Assembly (NCBI RefSeq): GCF_013403865.1
Contig: NZ_JABFDK010000001.1
Location: 1,634,848 to 1,698,847 of the forward strand
Length of the DNA stretch: 64,000 nt
Direction of reading: 5' to 3'
Source: Winogradskyella costae
GTDB lineage: Bacteria > Bacteroidota > Bacteroidia > Flavobacteriales > Flavobacteriaceae
In this document: one piece after another, positions 1 through 8,293 of the stretch
Position numbering within the stretch: the stretch's first letter is position 1
Layout: each line of letters opens with the position of its first letter
Translations under genes and position numbers: made by a program
Notes under the pieces: generated by a model
What the model was told of the DNA's origin: nothing
Database searches by the model: none
What the model saw: only the letters and a program-made list of their open reading frames with translations

Positions 1-775
1 AGCTACCAACCGTTTTAACAATTGCTTCTCCCAAACCTGTAGCAACACAACCACCTATGTCATTATCTATAAATAAGCCTGATCCAATAATTGCAGAGTC
101 ACCAACACGTCCACCAAGTTTATAGGCTAAACCACTTGTAGTGCAAGCTCCTGAGATATCACCATTATTATCCATGGCAAGCATGCCTATTGTATCGTGA
201 TTTTCTATGTTAATTATGGGTTTATATTTGGCTTCAATTTTCCATTTTTCCCAAGCTCTTTTTGAGGATTCCGTTAATAAGTCTTCGGATTTAAACCCTT
301 TTGAAACAGCAAATTGTTTGGCGCCTTCGCCAGCGAGCATCACGTGTGGAGTGTCTTCCATTATTTTCCGAGCTACAGAAACGGCATGTGTAATATTTTG
401 AAGATACATCACAGATCCACAATTGCCATATTTATCCATTATCGAAGCATCTAAAGTAACATTACCATCTCTGTCCGGTAGACCACCGTTGCCAACGGTT
501 TGATTCTTTTTATTAGCTTCTTCGACCTTGCAACCGTGTTCAACCGCGTCTAGAGCATTTCCTCCCGTTTGGAGAATTTCCATTGCTTTTGCGGTTGCAG
601 CTTTAACATGCCATGTAGCCACAACTAGTGGTCGTCTCATTGTGTCAACGATAGCATCTTCGTTTTGGTTTGCTGATTCTTTGGAGATTCCGTCATTACA
701 ACTTATTAAAGAACTTCCTATAGCTAAACCAACACCAGTTATAGACGCTGTTTTAATAAAATTTCTACGCTTCAT
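1..775 (-). CDS. Glycosylasparaginase (N4-(beta-N-acetylglucosaminyl)-L-asparaginase), 3' end cut by window edge
   Basis: The reverse strand encodes 258 residues from an ATG at 775-773 and runs off the left edge, so the C-terminus is missing. The N-terminus MKRRNFIKTAS followed by a hydrophobic stretch ending LISC (Cys26) looks like a twin-arginine signal with a lipobox, which suggests a periplasmic or membrane-anchored lipoprotein. The catalytic motif HDTIGM places the autoproteolysis nucleophile at Thr195. This Ntn-hydrolase family cleaves the GlcNAc-Asn bond during glycoprotein breakdown and self-cleaves just before this Thr. TWHVKAATAKAMEIL near residue 55 and GGNALDAVEHG near 71 are also typical of the family. 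It is transcribed away from the next gene. The family is clear; the substrate in this organism is inferred. Confidence 0.9.
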   Translation of the reverse strand, partial: MKRRNFIKTASITGVGLAIGSSLISCNDGISKESANQNEDAIVDTMRRPLVVATWHVKAATAKAMEILQTGGNALDAVEHGCKVEEANKKNQTVGNGGLPDRDGNVTLDASIMDKYGNCGSVMYLQNITHAVSVARKIMEDTPHVMLAGEGAKQFAVSKGFKSEDLLTESSKRAWEKWKIEAKYKPIINIENHDTIGMLAMDNNGDISGACTTSGLAYKLGGRVGDSAIIGSGLFIDNDIGGCVATGLGEAIVKTVGS

Positions 776-1089
776 ACTTAATTTTTTTAGTATTTCTGTA
801 ATGCCAGTAAAGGATACGATTGTGGGAAACTATAACACAAATTAAAACCTATAAAAGGCATTTAGTTTAGGCTTGATTAAAAGAAATGCTGATTTTCAGA
901 CATCTAATATAGTAAAATGCGGACCAAGAGTGTTTTTATAAAATTCCCTTTGTAATATCGCTCTTATTGGCCTAAATTTAAAAACCAAATTTTTAATAAG
1001 TTTAAAGTCCTTAAATAAAAACCTTTAACACTTTAATAAGAGAAGTGGCTTGCCATATCTATTAATTTTGTAAATTCAAAAAGAACAAA
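776..1089. other. Divergent intergenic region, 314 bp
   Basis: This AT-rich stretch separates the divergent glycosylasparaginase and metallophosphoesterase genes. I see no ORF of note and no strong hairpin. The only recognisable signal is a Bacteroidota -7 type box (TAATTTTG, 1063-1070) close to the rightward gene. No convincing CAAANNTA box is seen for the leftward gene. Confidence 0.6.
1063..1070 (+). promoter_or_regulatory. Candidate -7 promoter box for the metallophosphoesterase gene
   Basis: TAATTTTG matches the TANNTTTG consensus used by the Bacteroidota primary sigma factor and sits 20 bp before the ATG at 1090. A TTG at 1050-1052 is too close for a standard -33 element, so only the -7 half is well supported. 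Confidence 0.4.
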
Positions 1090-2319
1090 ATGATTCGCTG
1101 GATACTATTTGCTATTTTATTTATAATAATTACAGTTTATGGCTTTCAAGCTGTAAGAACTGTAACCAAACAGACTTGGGTCTATTATCTATTCTTTGCA
1201 ATTGCCATTGTTGTGGTCGGTAATTTTATCTATCAGTTTGTGGCTGCTAGTGAAGGTCGGGTTTTAACACCATCTAAAAGTTTTGCCTTTGGTTTTTTAT
1301 TGGCATTTATGGCCTTTAATTTAGTCTTAGTACCAGTTTTAATTGGAGAAGATATTATTAGAGGTGTCATTAGTTTGTATGATAAAGTAGTTACAAAGAA
1401 TAATACATTTTACGTGCCATCACGTCGGAAATTTGTGAGTCAAGTCGCCTTAGGATTAGCTGCAATACCGATGTCTTCATTGCTTTATGGTATGTTTAAA
1501 GGTAAGTATAACTTTAGAGTCCTTAAATATACATTGCATTACGAAGATCTTCCAGAAGCCTTTGATGGGTATAAAATAACTCAAATTAGTGATATTCATT
1601 CGGGTAGTTTTGATAATCATGAGAAGGTTGAATATGCTGTAGATTTAATCAATGAGCAACAATCTGATGTATTATTATTTACAGGTGATATGGTGAATAA
1701 TAAAGCTTCTGAAATGTTACCTTGGCTTGATACCTTCGGAAGATTGAAAGCTAAAGATGGTAAATTTTCTGTTTTAGGGAATCATGATTATGGAGATTAT
1801 GTCGATTGGAATTCACCTGAAGAAAAAGCTCAAAACCTAGAGGATTTAAAAACGATACAAAAAGATATTGGTTTCGATTTATTGTTAAACGAAAGTCGCT
1901 ATCTTGAAAAGAATGGACAGCGCATAGCATTAGTTGGTGTAGAGAATTGGGGAAAGGGAGGTTTTATAAAAGTAGGGGACTTAGGTAAAGCTGCATCTCA
2001 AATTCAGGCCGATGATTTTAAAATATTAATGACACACGATCCAAGTCATTGGGAGGCAAAAGTATTAAAAGATCCATATCATTACCATTTAACTTTGAGT
2101 GGGCACACACATGGTATGCAATTCGGAATTGAGATACCAGGTTGGATAAAATGGAGTCCCGCGAAATGGCGTTATAAGCAATGGGCAGGGATTTATACAG
2201 AGTTAGATCAGCACATTAATGTAAATAGAGGCTTTGGTTACTTAGGATATCCTGGTCGTGTTGGTATTTGGCCAGAAATCACAGTGATTGAACTCAAAAA
2301 AGGGTCGAAAAGTGCGTAA
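1090..2319 (+). CDS. Membrane-bound calcineurin-like metallophosphoesterase (YkuE/YaeI type)
   Basis: 409 residues. About three hydrophobic segments fill residues 1-95, then an RR-containing stretch near 112 leads into another hydrophobic segment (about 117-137). The catalytic domain follows. It has the full two-metal phosphoesterase set: SDIH (Asp168, His170), TGD (Asp200), GNHD (Asn231, His232), His316 in THDPSH and GHTHG (His339, His341). Relatives of the YkuE/YaeI group hydrolyse phosphodiester or pyrophosphate bonds in envelope lipids, and some process UDP-diacylglucosamine. The actual substrate here cannot be read from sequence. The gene stands alone with its own candidate promoter. The active site is complete, so an active enzyme is expected. 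Confidence 0.88.
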   Translation: MIRWILFAILFIIITVYGFQAVRTVTKQTWVYYLFFAIAIVVVGNFIYQFVAASEGRVLTPSKSFAFGFLLAFMAFNLVLVPVLIGEDIIRGVISLYDKVVTKNNTFYVPSRRKFVSQVALGLAAIPMSSLLYGMFKGKYNFRVLKYTLHYEDLPEAFDGYKITQISDIHSGSFDNHEKVEYAVDLINEQQSDVLLFTGDMVNNKASEMLPWLDTFGRLKAKDGKFSVLGNHDYGDYVDWNSPEEKAQNLEDLKTIQKDIGFDLLLNESRYLEKNGQRIALVGVENWGKGGFIKVGDLGKAASQIQADDFKILMTHDPSHWEAKVLKDPYHYHLTLSGHTHGMQFGIEIPGWIKWSPAKWRYKQWAGIYTELDQHINVNRGFGYLGYPGRVGIWPEITVIELKKGSKSA

Positions 2320-2379
2320 TTGTAAAGAATTGCTTATTTTTATGATATGAGTACCTTATTTGTAGCAACTATGCATTAA

Positions 2380-2411
2380 TTGTTTACAAGTTTGAAGTAC
2401 TTATATATTTG
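2380..2411 (+). promoter_or_regulatory. Candidate promoter of the thioredoxin-fold gene
   Basis: TTG at 2380-2382 and TATATTTG at 2404-2411 (TANNTTTG consensus) are separated by 21 bp. The -7 box ends 16 bp before the ATG at 2428, which implies a very short untranslated leader. Confidence 0.5.
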
Positions 2412-2427
2412 ACTAAAACTAAAATAT

Positions 2428-2724
2428 ATGTCAAAATTTGGGGAATTAATAGATGTTGAAATTCCAGTACTTCTGGATTTTTATACCGATAGGGAAGAGC
2501 AATCTATGGCTATGCATCCTATTCTTAGAGATGTCGCAGCTGCATTGGGTGATAAAGCTAAAGTGATTAAGATTGATGTTGAGAAAAATAAAGAACTCGC
2601 TGAAGCATTGCGTGTTAAAGGATTGCCAACCTTAATTATCTACAAGAATGGAGATATGAAATGGAGACATAGTGGGCAGCAAGATGTTAATACTCTGATT
2701 ACTATTATTCAAGAATATATTTAG
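2428..2724 (+). CDS. Thioredoxin-fold protein lacking the CxxC active site
   Basis: 98 residues with the thioredoxin layout: a first strand VLLDFY, a helix, VIKIDVEKN, the cis-proline segment GLPTLIIY, and a final strand and helix. Where thioredoxins carry WCGPC, this protein has TDREEQS, and there is no cysteine anywhere in the chain. Redox catalysis by dithiol exchange is therefore impossible. A binding, scaffold or chaperone role is the likeliest reading. The gene has its own promoter and faces the convergent deacetylase gene, whose stop is 15 bp away. Fold assignment is firm; function is unknown. Confidence 0.85.
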   Translation: MSKFGELIDVEIPVLLDFYTDREEQSMAMHPILRDVAAALGDKAKVIKIDVEKNKELAEALRVKGLPTLIIYKNGDMKWRHSGQQDVNTLITIIQEYI

Positions 2725-2739
2725 GTGAATCCTAATCTT

Positions 2740-3438
2740 TTAAAATAAGTGTAGACAAGTGTTGTTTATACTTTTAAATTTAAAACCTCTCTTATCGTAA
2801 TATTCTAAGACTTTTGGGAGTACATGTTTTAAATGTTGTGAGGCTTTTACGCTATCATGAAACACAATAATACTTCCTTTCACAGCGGCAGAGGTTACGT
2901 TTTTAAGACAGGCTTCCTCGGTTACAGAATTATCCCAGTCGTAAGATAAAACATCCCACAATACAACTTTATAGCCTAATTCTTGAAGCTGCTTATTTTG
3001 TTTAGGTTTAATTTTGCCATATGGAGGCCGGAATAACGTTAAACCAGAATTGTTTTCGTAAGCATCTTGACTGTGCTTATGATATTCTTGAAATTTGGAA
3101 TTTATAAGATGCTGGGTTTTTTCGACATCATCGATATAATCCTTAACGTTATGCTTCCAACCTTTTAAGTGGTTGTATGTATGATTGCCAATCGTATGCC
3201 CTTCAGATATAATAGACTGAAAGATATCGGGATGTTTCTCAATATTATTACCAATACAAAAAAAGGTAGCTTTTGCATTGTAATCATTTAATGTTGAAAG
3301 GACCCAATCTGTAATTTCAGGTGTTGGGCCATCATCAAACGTTAAATAAAGCTCCTTGTTTTTGGTATTGATATTCCAGATAAAATTTGGAAACACTATT
3401 TTTACAAAGTCTGGCGTTTTAGCTGGAATAATCTGCAT
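2740..3438 (-). CDS. Polysaccharide deacetylase, NodB-homology domain
   Basis: 232 residues forming a single NodB domain of carbohydrate esterase family 4, with no signal peptide that I can see. All five motifs are present: TFDDGP (catalytic base Asp35, metal ligand Asp36), HTIGNHTYNH (metal ligands His86 and His90), RPPYG (Arg137), a WDVLSYDWD segment and the C-terminal VFHD histidine. Such enzymes remove N- or O-acetyl groups from peptidoglycan, chitooligosaccharide or surface glycans using a divalent metal. The gene lies 7 bp downstream of the DUF2723 membrane protein gene on the same strand, so the two are probably cotranscribed and may act on the same envelope glycan. Substrate is not determined. 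Confidence 0.9.
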   Translation of the reverse strand: MQIIPAKTPDFVKIVFPNFIWNINTKNKELYLTFDDGPTPEITDWVLSTLNDYNAKATFFCIGNNIEKHPDIFQSIISEGHTIGNHTYNHLKGWKHNVKDYIDDVEKTQHLINSKFQEYHKHSQDAYENNSGLTLFRPPYGKIKPKQNKQLQELGYKVVLWDVLSYDWDNSVTEEACLKNVTSAAVKGSIIVFHDSVKASQHLKHVLPKVLEYYDKRGFKFKSINNTCLHLF

Positions 3439-3445
3439 ACCCTAA

Positions 3446-6400
3446 TTACTGCTCTGGTGCTATGAGATCTATGGTATCCTTAATAGCTTCATTAAAATCT
3501 ATATCACTTGGAATTTCTGGTAGCTCATCTTGACTGTAACGATTCATAAGTTCATCGAACAAACTCAAATAGCTATTAAAGGTTTTTGTTTCTTGCAAGG
3601 CAAATTCTTTGTCATTATAGATGACTAAAATATCTATCAATGCTCTGTAGCGTTGGATGTCTAAATAAATGTCCTCACCCGCCATGCGATCTTGGTTTTC
3701 AATTGAAAGATTACTGTAGTAAACTAAGTTTTCTTGATATTTTTTAGCGACGTCTTTGTATAAAGCACGTCCTTTTTCAACATTTCCTATTTCATAATAC
3801 GCACTAACGTATGGTTCTAATAATGAATAAAAACCAAATTTATCAACAGGCATTTTTTCCATAGCAATATCTGCTATTTCTTCAGCTTTATCTAACTCCT
3901 TATCATTGATAAGTTGCTCAATTAGGCGCGCTAAATTACCTCTATATGTAATACCATTTCTTCTGGTTTCAATATCGTAGTACATCTCTTCACCACTGCC
4001 TCCCCATTCCCAGTTCTTAACCATATCGTACATAAGCTCTGGATCTACACGTCCCATGTCATATGGATTAGCTCGATCTACGGCTGTTTTAATTGGTACG
4101 AGTTTATAGCACATACCATCAAGCTGTAAGTAATCTTTTAACCAAACATAATCTTCAGCACCAAAGGCACCGCCTGTAAAGTAAATAGGACGTTCCCAAT
4201 TATTGTTAGCAATGATATCTAACATTAAAAGACGGTTTTTATAAATGTAACTACCTTCAATTTGAGTGTAGAGGTTGTCCTCTATTTTATTAGCATCCTT
4301 TTGCTTAACCACACCATTTTTTAGTACCATTTCCTTATTTACAGGAATACTGATACTACGTGTTGGGAAATAATTGGAATTCAATAAATGCTTTGGGTAT
4401 TGGCTAGAATCTTCACCTTGTTTTTCTGTAACATACTTAAATTTTGTACTAGGCTTTTCACTAGAAACAAAATCCATAAAATCCTTAATAGGTAACGTGT
4501 CATTGGTGATTTCTCTTCTAATAATGACATCTCTTGTGCCTCCTCTATATTGGTTGTGTGTAAGCTGTGATGGAATGGGTTCACTATCATATGCTTTACG
4601 TTTCATTTGATCAATGTACCAATCCGTTTGAAATAAGCTTGTGTTAACGACACGTACATCTGTACGCACACCTTCTATTTCTTGCAAATACCACAGTGGG
4701 AAGGTATCGTTATCTCCAATGGTAAATAGAATAGCGTTTGGTGCGCAAGACTCTAAATATTTCCGAGCCATAGAGTTGGTGGTGTACTTACCAGAACGGT
4801 CATGATCGTCCCAATTGTTTGCTGCTAAAACTCCCGGAACGATAACAAGGCAAGCTAATGTTACAACCGGAGCCAAAAGTTTTGTTTTTATGCGCGACTG
4901 CAACAAATCGTAAATGGCATACACGCCAAAACCAATCCATATGGCAAAAACATAAAATGAGCCTACAACAGAATAATCACGTTCTCTAGGTTCAAAAGGT
5001 CTTACATTGGTGTAAAATTGAATGGCTAAACCCGTCAATAGGAAGAATACTAACAATACCCAAAAACGCTTTAAGTCAGAGTACATTAAGAAAAAGAAAC
5101 CTGCTAGTCCTAATATTAAAGGTAAGAAGTAGTAAGTGTTTCTCGCTTTGTTTTCTAGCACATCTGTGGGTAAATTATCTTGAGATATACCTAAGTGAAT
5201 GGTGTCTATAGGATTAATTCCAGATATCCAATTTCCGTTTTTATGCGTATACCGTCCTTGAATGTCATCTTGTCTCCCTGTAAAATTCCACATAAAATAA
5301 CGCCAGTACATATAACCAAATTGGTATTGAAACATGTACATAATATTGTCCATGAAGGTTGGTTTTTCAATAATCAAATACTGTTGACCGTAACGTTTTA
5401 AAAATTGATTATAACCGTCATAATCTATTTCTCCATTAGCTACACGCATTCTAAAGTCGTTGATTAATTGGTCAAATTGTTGTTTTTCTCCCAGGGCATA
5501 CTGTGCCGATTGTTCTTCTGTTAAACCAGCATTTAGGGCTTCATTGTAAGCACGTGTTTGTAAACTTGGATCAACTTTAAAGTCTATTAACCCAGTAAAC
5601 ATCATGTAGTTTTCAGCATGTTCTGAGCTCCACATACGTGGTAGTATAGAGGCATGTTCGTGATTGTAATTCTGCTTACTTTTCTCCCAATCGTTTATAA
5701 TAACGTATTTCCCAAGCTCATCATCGCGTTCGTAATTCTTTTTATCATCAATAAATGGTTCATCCTTATCTGCTCCAGAATAGACTTCTGTAAAGAAAGG
5801 ACCATAGAATAAATGTGTTTCAGGGTATTGTTCCAAGTTGTAATACGCCAAGAGCTCTCTCGCATCTGAAGGGTTGTTTTCATTAATCACAACCTGAGCA
5901 TTTGCACGAATAGGAAGCATCATCCAAGATGAGAACCCTATAAAAATAAACATAAGGCATAGCACTAATGTGTTGGTGTGCTTCATGCCCTTTTTACGGG
6001 TGTAATTCAGGCCAAAATAAAACAAGGCAATAACCATTAAACCAGTAATAATAGTTCCTGAGTTAAATGGTAAACCGATAGTGTTTACAAAAAACACTTC
6101 TAAATATCCAAAAAGTTTTAAGGTTGAGGGCAATAGAAATTTAAATATAAAAAGTAGAATTGCGGCGGAGGCAATATTTGCAATAATGAAATTCTTAACC
6201 GTAATTGTTTTATAATTTTTAAAATAATAGAGTAGGCCAATTGCAGGAATCGTTAATAATCCCATAAAATGAACTCCAAAGGATAAACCAATAACAAAAG
6301 CTATGAGAACGAGCCAACGGTTGCCTCGCGGCTCATTCATATCTTGTTCCCAACGGAGTCCTAAATAAAATAAGACAGCCATTATTAATGTGGCCATGGC

Positions 6401-6844
6401 ATACACTTCTGTTTCTACAGCATTAAACCAAAATGAATCGGTAAATGTAAATGCTAAACTACCAACTAAAGCACTTCCTAAAATAGCATAGGCTTTATTG
6501 GGGTTTTTATCTTCATTGTATTTAGTAAGTTTTACAAGCAGTAAAGTAATGGTCCAAAACATAAAAAGTATGGTAAATGCACTTGCAACACCACTCATCA
6601 TGTTCATTATGGCTCCAATCTGCGAAGGTTCTAAAGCAAACATGGAGAAAAACGCACCAAACATTTGAAATAAAGGTGCTCCTGGTGGATGTCCTACTTG
6701 TAGTTTAGATGAGGTTAATATATACTCACCCGCATCCCAAAAACTAACTGTTGGTTCTATGGTAAGTGCATAAACGACGCATGCTACGGCAAAAACAACC
6801 CATCCTAATATGTTGTTCCACTTTTTAAAGTTAAAATCTGTCAT
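3446..6844 (-). CDS. DUF2723 multi-pass membrane protein (glycosyltransferase-like)
   Basis: 1132 residues. The N-terminus (WNNILGWVVFAVACVVYALTIEPTVSFWDAGEY, given here only as its first residues WNNILGWVVF and last residues VSFWDAGEY) carries the conserved acidic loop and the GHPPGAPLF segment of DUF2723. A dozen or so membrane helices follow to about residue 700. The C-terminal third is soluble and helical, reminiscent of TPR repeats (about 985-1110). DUF2723 proteins resemble GT-C glycosyltransferases and the eukaryotic TMEM260 O-mannosyltransferases, which use polyprenyl-linked sugars on the outer face of the inner membrane. A role in protein or surface glycosylation is an inference. The linked deacetylase gene 7 bp downstream fits envelope glycan work. 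Confidence 0.85.
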   Translation of the reverse strand: MTDFNFKKWNNILGWVVFAVACVVYALTIEPTVSFWDAGEYILTSSKLQVGHPPGAPLFQMFGAFFSMFALEPSQIGAIMNMMSGVASAFTILFMFWTITLLLVKLTKYNEDKNPNKAYAILGSALVGSLAFTFTDSFWFNAVETEVYAMATLIMAVLFYLGLRWEQDMNEPRGNRWLVLIAFVIGLSFGVHFMGLLTIPAIGLLYYFKNYKTITVKNFIIANIASAAILLFIFKFLLPSTLKLFGYLEVFFVNTIGLPFNSGTIITGLMVIALFYFGLNYTRKKGMKHTNTLVLCLMFIFIGFSSWMMLPIRANAQVVINENNPSDARELLAYYNLEQYPETHLFYGPFFTEVYSGADKDEPFIDDKKNYERDDELGKYVIINDWEKSKQNYNHEHASILPRMWSSEHAENYMMFTGLIDFKVDPSLQTRAYNEALNAGLTEEQSAQYALGEKQQFDQLINDFRMRVANGEIDYDGYNQFLKRYGQQYLIIEKPTFMDNIMYMFQYQFGYMYWRYFMWNFTGRQDDIQGRYTHKNGNWISGINPIDTIHLGISQDNLPTDVLENKARNTYYFLPLILGLAGFFFLMYSDLKRFWVLLVFFLLTGLAIQFYTNVRPFEPRERDYSVVGSFYVFAIWIGFGVYAIYDLLQSRIKTKLLAPVVTLACLVIVPGVLAANNWDDHDRSGKYTTNSMARKYLESCAPNAILFTIGDNDTFPLWYLQEIEGVRTDVRVVNTSLFQTDWYIDQMKRKAYDSEPIPSQLTHNQYRGGTRDVIIRREITNDTLPIKDFMDFVSSEKPSTKFKYVTEKQGEDSSQYPKHLLNSNYFPTRSISIPVNKEMVLKNGVVKQKDANKIEDNLYTQIEGSYIYKNRLLMLDIIANNNWERPIYFTGGAFGAEDYVWLKDYLQLDGMCYKLVPIKTAVDRANPYDMGRVDPELMYDMVKNWEWGGSGEEMYYDIETRRNGITYRGNLARLIEQLINDKELDKAEEIADIAMEKMPVDKFGFYSLLEPYVSAYYEIGNVEKGRALYKDVAKKYQENLVYYSNLSIENQDRMAGEDIYLDIQRYRALIDILVIYNDKEFALQETKTFNSYLSLFDELMNRYSQDELPEIPSDIDFNEAIKDTIDLIAPEQ

Positions 6845-6945
6845 GAAAACTTTGCTTATTAATGCTCGCGAATTTACTAATTATTAGCCAAACGTGCTCA
6901 TTTTTAAGGTAACGTTAAGTATTTTTAAAAATTTTCCTGTTTTTT

Positions 6946-6976
6946 TTTGCAGAAGTAAAACTTTGTATTAAATTTG
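6946..6976 (+). promoter_or_regulatory. Promoter of tRNA-Gln
   Basis: TTTG at 6946-6949, exactly 19 bp, then TAAATTTG at 6969-6976: a perfect TTTG-N19-TANNTTTG promoter of the Bacteroidota type. It sits 19 bp before the mature 5' end of the tRNA. This is the cleanest consensus promoter in the window. Confidence 0.85.
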
Positions 6977-6995
6977 CACCCTCAAAATAAGAGAT

Positions 6996-7072
6996 TGGCC
7001 TATGGTGTAACTGGCTAACACATCTGTTTTTGGTACAGAAGAGTCTAGGTTCGAAACCTAGTAGGCCAACCA
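6996..7072 (+). tRNA. tRNA-Gln (anticodon TTG)
   Basis: A complete cloverleaf with an encoded CCA end at 7070-7072. The acceptor stem TGGCCTA (6996-7002) pairs with TAGGCCA (7062-7068), including the weak first U-A pair typical of tRNA-Gln. The anticodon stem TCTGT/ACAGA encloses a loop with TTG at the anticodon positions. The T arm is CTAGG-TTCGAAA-CCTAG. It has its own consensus promoter and a hairpin terminator directly after it, so it is a single-gene unit. Confidence 0.95.
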
Positions 7073-7079
7073 AAGTTTA

Positions 7080-7113
7080 AATCCTAATTCGATTACGAGT
7101 TAGGATTTTTTTT
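7080..7113 (+). terminator. Intrinsic terminator of tRNA-Gln
   Basis: A stem formed by 7080-7091 and 7096-7107 (core ATCCTAA/TTAGGAT, one G-T pair) with an ATTA loop, followed by an uninterrupted T run. It begins eight bases after the tRNA CCA end. Confidence 0.85.
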
Positions 7114-7190
7114 ATTTAAGACATTGTCTAATGCGCTGAGAAACCATGTTAAACGCAGTAGTTTTATGGAGTAGAACGATTGGAAAAGAG

Positions 7191-7221
7191 AAATCCTAAT
7201 CAATACTGATTAGGATTTTTT
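7191..7221. terminator. Second terminator hairpin, 12-bp perfect stem
   Basis: 7191-7202 pairs perfectly with 7207-7218 around an ATAC loop, and a T run follows on the + strand. Its core (AATCCTAAT) repeats that of the tRNA terminator 80 bp upstream. It could be a back-up terminator or serve the leftward universal stress gene, although the opposite strand has few terminal Ts. Confidence 0.65.
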
Positions 7222-7306
7222 CATGGTACTTCTAAAATTAAGACGTGTCTTTTAAAAAACTATTAGTCTTAACTTTGAGATTATAGAAATCTAGATTCTT
7301 TCCGAA

Positions 7307-8131
7307 TTAGATTTTAAAAGTAATAACTGGTCGCTTGGCATGGTTTACTAAGTCCTCACTGATGCTTCCGTTAAAAAAATGTGCAATACCTTGTCTGCCA
7401 TGAGTGCTAATGCCAATGAGATCTGCGTCTAAGTCTTTAGAGACATTTAAAATACCTTGTTCTACAGTATGATCATTGTGTATAATAATGGTGTAATTAT
7501 CAAATGTTTGGCCAGATATAAAATCATTGATTCTCGATTTGGCCTCGTAAGACGTCATAAAGTTGCTAGAGGTTATAACGAGTAGTAAGTGTATTTTAGC
7601 CCCAAAAGCCTGTGCGAACTTCACGGCTTGCATGTAGGTTTCTTTATTATCATTTTTAAAGTCTGATGCAAATACAAAATCTGATACTTCAAAATTTTCA
7701 TGTTCATTTTTTATCACTAATACGGGGACATCAGAAGAGCGTACTACTTTTTCTGCATTAGAGCCCACAAACATTTCCTTCATACCTGTAGCTCCGTGAG
7801 ATCCCATAACTATTAGGTCGATGTTAAGTTCTTTACAAGAATCCTTAATTTCGTTAAAAGTGATATCAGCTTTTACAGTTTCGTGAACTGTTATGTTTTC
7901 TAAATAGTCTTGAGCCATGAGATTTTTAAATCTTTTTTGGGCTAACTTCATAAAAAATAAAGTTTCAGGAATATCACTTTGTGCTTGGCCAGGGTCCGTT
8001 TGCTGCATAGGAATCTCCATCATATGTAATAAATAGATCTCTGCGTTATGCGCTTTAGCAAGTATGGCGGCTACCTTTAATGCGTTTTCTGCTTGTTCGG
8101 AGAAATCAGTTGGAACGAGTATTCTATTCAT
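7307..8131 (-). CDS. Universal stress protein with two UspA domains
   Basis: 274 residues made of two Usp domains, about 1-142 and 151-274. The first starts RILVPTDFSEQAENAL and carries the ATP-binding signature GSHGATGMKEMFVGSNAEKVV followed by PVLVIK. The second is more divergent. It keeps the end of the fold (STHGRQGIAHFFNGSISEDL) but begins FVFASDFKNDNKETY. Tandem Usp proteins are common in Bacteroidota and act as cytoplasmic stress or nucleotide sensors; no enzymatic role is established for most. The gene is monocistronic and divergent from rimP. The first domain probably binds ATP; the second may not. Confidence 0.9.
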   Translation of the reverse strand: MNRILVPTDFSEQAENALKVAAILAKAHNAEIYLLHMMEIPMQQTDPGQAQSDIPETLFFMKLAQKRFKNLMAQDYLENITVHETVKADITFNEIKDSCKELNIDLIVMGSHGATGMKEMFVGSNAEKVVRSSDVPVLVIKNEHENFEVSDFVFASDFKNDNKETYMQAVKFAQAFGAKIHLLLVITSSNFMTSYEAKSRINDFISGQTFDNYTIIIHNDHTVEQGILNVSKDLDADLIGISTHGRQGIAHFFNGSISEDLVNHAKRPVITFKI

Positions 8132-8189
8132 GTTTATTGGTTTATGTTAGTCCTTCTAAATTTAAGGAAATAAATCCGTATTACATAGC

Positions 8190-8221
8190 TTGGGTGATTT
8201 AATATAAAATTCGTATATTTG
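8190..8221 (+). promoter_or_regulatory. Promoter of the rimP-nusA-infB operon
   Basis: TTG at 8190-8192 and TATATTTG at 8214-8221, spaced 21 bp, match the Bacteroidota promoter pattern. The predicted start of transcription near 8227 gives a leader of about 60 nt before rimP that contains the hairpin at 8250-8275. Confidence 0.6.
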
Positions 8222-8239
8222 CACCGTTATTTACTAAAA

Positions 8240-8293
8240 ATGAATAAGCGAGAGGACGAAAAGTCCTCTCTTTTTATATCAACAAATGTTTAA
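8240..8293 (+). promoter_or_regulatory. rimP leader: terminator-like hairpin inside a 17-codon leader ORF
   Basis: 8250-8257 pairs with 8263-8270 (8 bp, GC-rich, GAAAA loop) and TTTTT follows at 8271-8275: an intrinsic terminator placed 10 bp before the rimP ATG. A short ORF starting ATG at 8240 reads MNKREDEKSSLFISTNV through the whole hairpin and stops at 8291-8293, overlapping the rimP start at 8286-8288. A ribosome on this ORF would keep the hairpin open and arrive at the rimP start. The arrangement suggests attenuation or translational coupling. The hairpin is certain; translation of the ORF and regulation are inference. Confidence 0.6.

Noticed and set aside
207..845. Two forward-strand frames (207-401 and 528-845)
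   Set aside because: They are antisense to the glycosylasparaginase gene, which has a clear catalytic motif.
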